From an uncultured Ruminococcus sp. (lineage in GTDB: Bacteria; Bacillota; Clostridia; Oscillospirales; Acutalibacteraceae), in the NCBI GenBank assembly GCA_945632055.1, contig CALZCU010000096.1:1-5344 (forward strand): a DNA stretch of 5,344 nucleotides, given 5' to 3'. Positions 4,848 to 5,344 of the stretch are shown here, piece by piece (the first letter of the stretch is position 1; each line of letters starts with the position of its first letter). The notes below the pieces were generated by a model. It did not search any database and was not told where the DNA came from. It saw nothing but the letters and a program-made list of their open reading frames with translations. Position numbers and translations under genes: made by a program.

Positions 4848-5270
4848 GTGGTTGTTGTGGGAACTGCAATTGCCACTCTTGTTTAACGGTATCGCAGTTC
4901 CCACTGCAACTATACAATAGTTGCAAATATGCCAAAAGGCATTTCGAGGTGATTTCTTTGGAAACATTTTTGAAATCGCCGTTCCGTATTAAGTGCCGTG
5001 ATTTCTCTTTGGTACCGGAGCATATCACAGTTGGATACAAGCACTGATGATAACAGCTAATGGCAATTTTGGTAGAACCTGTACTACCTAAGTGTTATCA
5101 CGCCACATATTTAACAGCCAATAACTTGCTTGAGGCAAAATAGTCAAGATACGGGCAAGTAATAGAGTCCCGACAATATCTATGGACTATTTATCGTGAC
5201 GATACGGTAAACAAATTCAGGGAGCCCATTTTGAATGAGCAAGCTTTCAATTTGGGCTTATGTTAATCAC
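4848..5270 (+). ncRNA. Candidate large structured RNA
   Basis: This fills most of the 566-bp gap right of the Cro-like gene and has no credible coding frame. Helices, left to right: 4857-4867/4894-4904 (11 bp); 4905-4913/4917-4925 (9 bp); 4929-4933/4938-4942; 4948-4956/4972-4980 (9 bp, one U-G); 4998-5002/5024-5028 with 5005-5008/5017-5020; 5048-5055/5093-5100 (8 bp) enclosing 5071-5075/5084-5088; 5138-5145/5185-5192 (8 bp) continued by GATA/TATC and CGGG/CCCG; 5193-5196/5200-5203; 5223-5228/5253-5258 with 5231-5235/5246-5250. The loop of the first hairpin (4868-4875) is perfectly complementary to 5061-5068. A helix 4848-4854/5264-5270 with two G-U pairs could close the whole. Most wobble pairs work only on the plus strand, and a plus promoter lies just left; one helix favours minus. 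It resembles no RNA family I can name. No U-tract terminator is seen, so the 3' end is uncertain. Confidence 0.55.
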
Positions 5271-5280
5271 CCCTGCCTTG

Positions 5281-5308
5281 TTGGTTGGAAATATAACATA
5301 GTTATATT
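5281..5308 (+). promoter_or_regulatory. Possible rightward promoter
   Basis: TTGGTT (5281-5286), a 16-nt spacer and TATATT (5303-5308) could drive a rightward gene beyond the window, where a repressor would be expected. The -10 lies inside the second palindrome, as for a self-regulated repressor promoter. The -35 match is poor and the DNA is AT-rich, so alternatives around TATATT at 5314-5319 are possible. Confidence 0.3.
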
Positions 5309-5330
5309 GTGATTATATTATAACCAACCA
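5282..5330. repeat. Wide inverted repeat around the right operator
   Basis: TGGTTGG (5282-5288) and CCAACCA (5324-5330) are perfect 7-bp inverted copies separated by 35 bp of very AT-rich DNA that contains the second palindrome. It may be a second binding site pair or a large hairpin. Nothing else recognisable follows to the window end. Confidence 0.4.
5290..5308. promoter_or_regulatory. Palindromic operator candidate 2
   Basis: AATATAAC and GTTATATT (8-bp arms) flank a 3-bp ATA. The half-site equals that of the palindrome at 4820-4842, but the half-sites are 2 bp closer together (3 instead of 5 bp between ATATAAC and GTTATAT). It is nested in a wider inverted repeat at 5282-5330. Confidence 0.45.
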
Positions 5331-5344
5331 TTTGTAAGATTTCA

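Noticed and set aside
4828..5040. 70-aa minus-strand open frame in the control region
   Set aside because: It runs across several perfect inverted repeats, has no protein-like motif and no suitable ribosome binding site; the RNA explanation fits better.
5223..5258. Intrinsic terminator at the right end of the structured region
   Set aside because: The hairpin is strong but no U-rich tract follows on either strand.
4848..5270. Insertion sequence or transposon ends
   Set aside because: No transposase frame, no flanking target duplication, and the inverted repeats are local hairpins instead of terminal repeats.

Overview
The window looks like the early region of a prophage or related integrated element from an AT-rich, low-GC Gram-positive host, most likely a gut-type Clostridia. 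The evidence is strong AGGAGG-type ribosome binding sites, AT-rich intergenic DNA, short overlapping genes, and the set of families present: DUF1351, a RecT-like start, Xre and excisionase-like helix-turn-helix proteins, and small zinc-finger proteins. No tRNA, rRNA, integrase or structural phage gene is visible.

Every convincing gene is on the minus strand, so the region reads from right to left. In transcription order: a Cro-sized Xre regulator (4581-4778); a larger Xre-type regulator (4082-4540); two tandem paralogous excisionase-like HTH proteins (3856-4092 and 3642-3866); a small basic protein with a possible frameshift (3324-3614); a DUF6011-like zinc-finger protein (3007-3327); a protein with RAMP (Cas5/Cas6/Cas7-like) features (2387-2986); a roughly 700-bp block of degenerate repeats with no credible gene; a 49-aa protein with an unusual ATT start (1515-1664); an 83-aa protein (1237-1488); a 61-aa Cys-rich protein (969-1154); a DUF1351 protein (45-962); and the first codons of a likely RecT single-strand annealing protein (1-52). 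Overlaps and short gaps suggest one long early operon ending in recombination functions.

Two stretches are not explained by ordinary genes. The first (about 1698-2390) is an array of a short core, GCAAAGGCATAG on the minus strand, which recurs in several runs at an exact 31-nt step with about 20 nt of differing sequence between cores. It lies directly downstream of the RAMP-like gene. Because 31 is not a multiple of 3, the array is unlikely to encode one repetitive protein.

The second (4779-5344) is the control region right of the first early gene. It has a good plus-strand extended -10 promoter, two related AT-rich palindromes that look like operators, and between them about 420 nt packed with perfect inverted repeats. 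These include an 11-bp stem, a 9-bp stem and an 8-bp complementarity between two loops. I read this as a large structured RNA transcribed on the plus strand that I do not recognise. The divergent lysogeny or repressor gene expected in such a layout would lie beyond the right edge.

Start codons were corrected where a GTG or TTG listed as an open-frame start lies inside or upstream of the Shine-Dalgarno sequence and a well-spaced ATG follows (1154, 2986, 3866, 4540).
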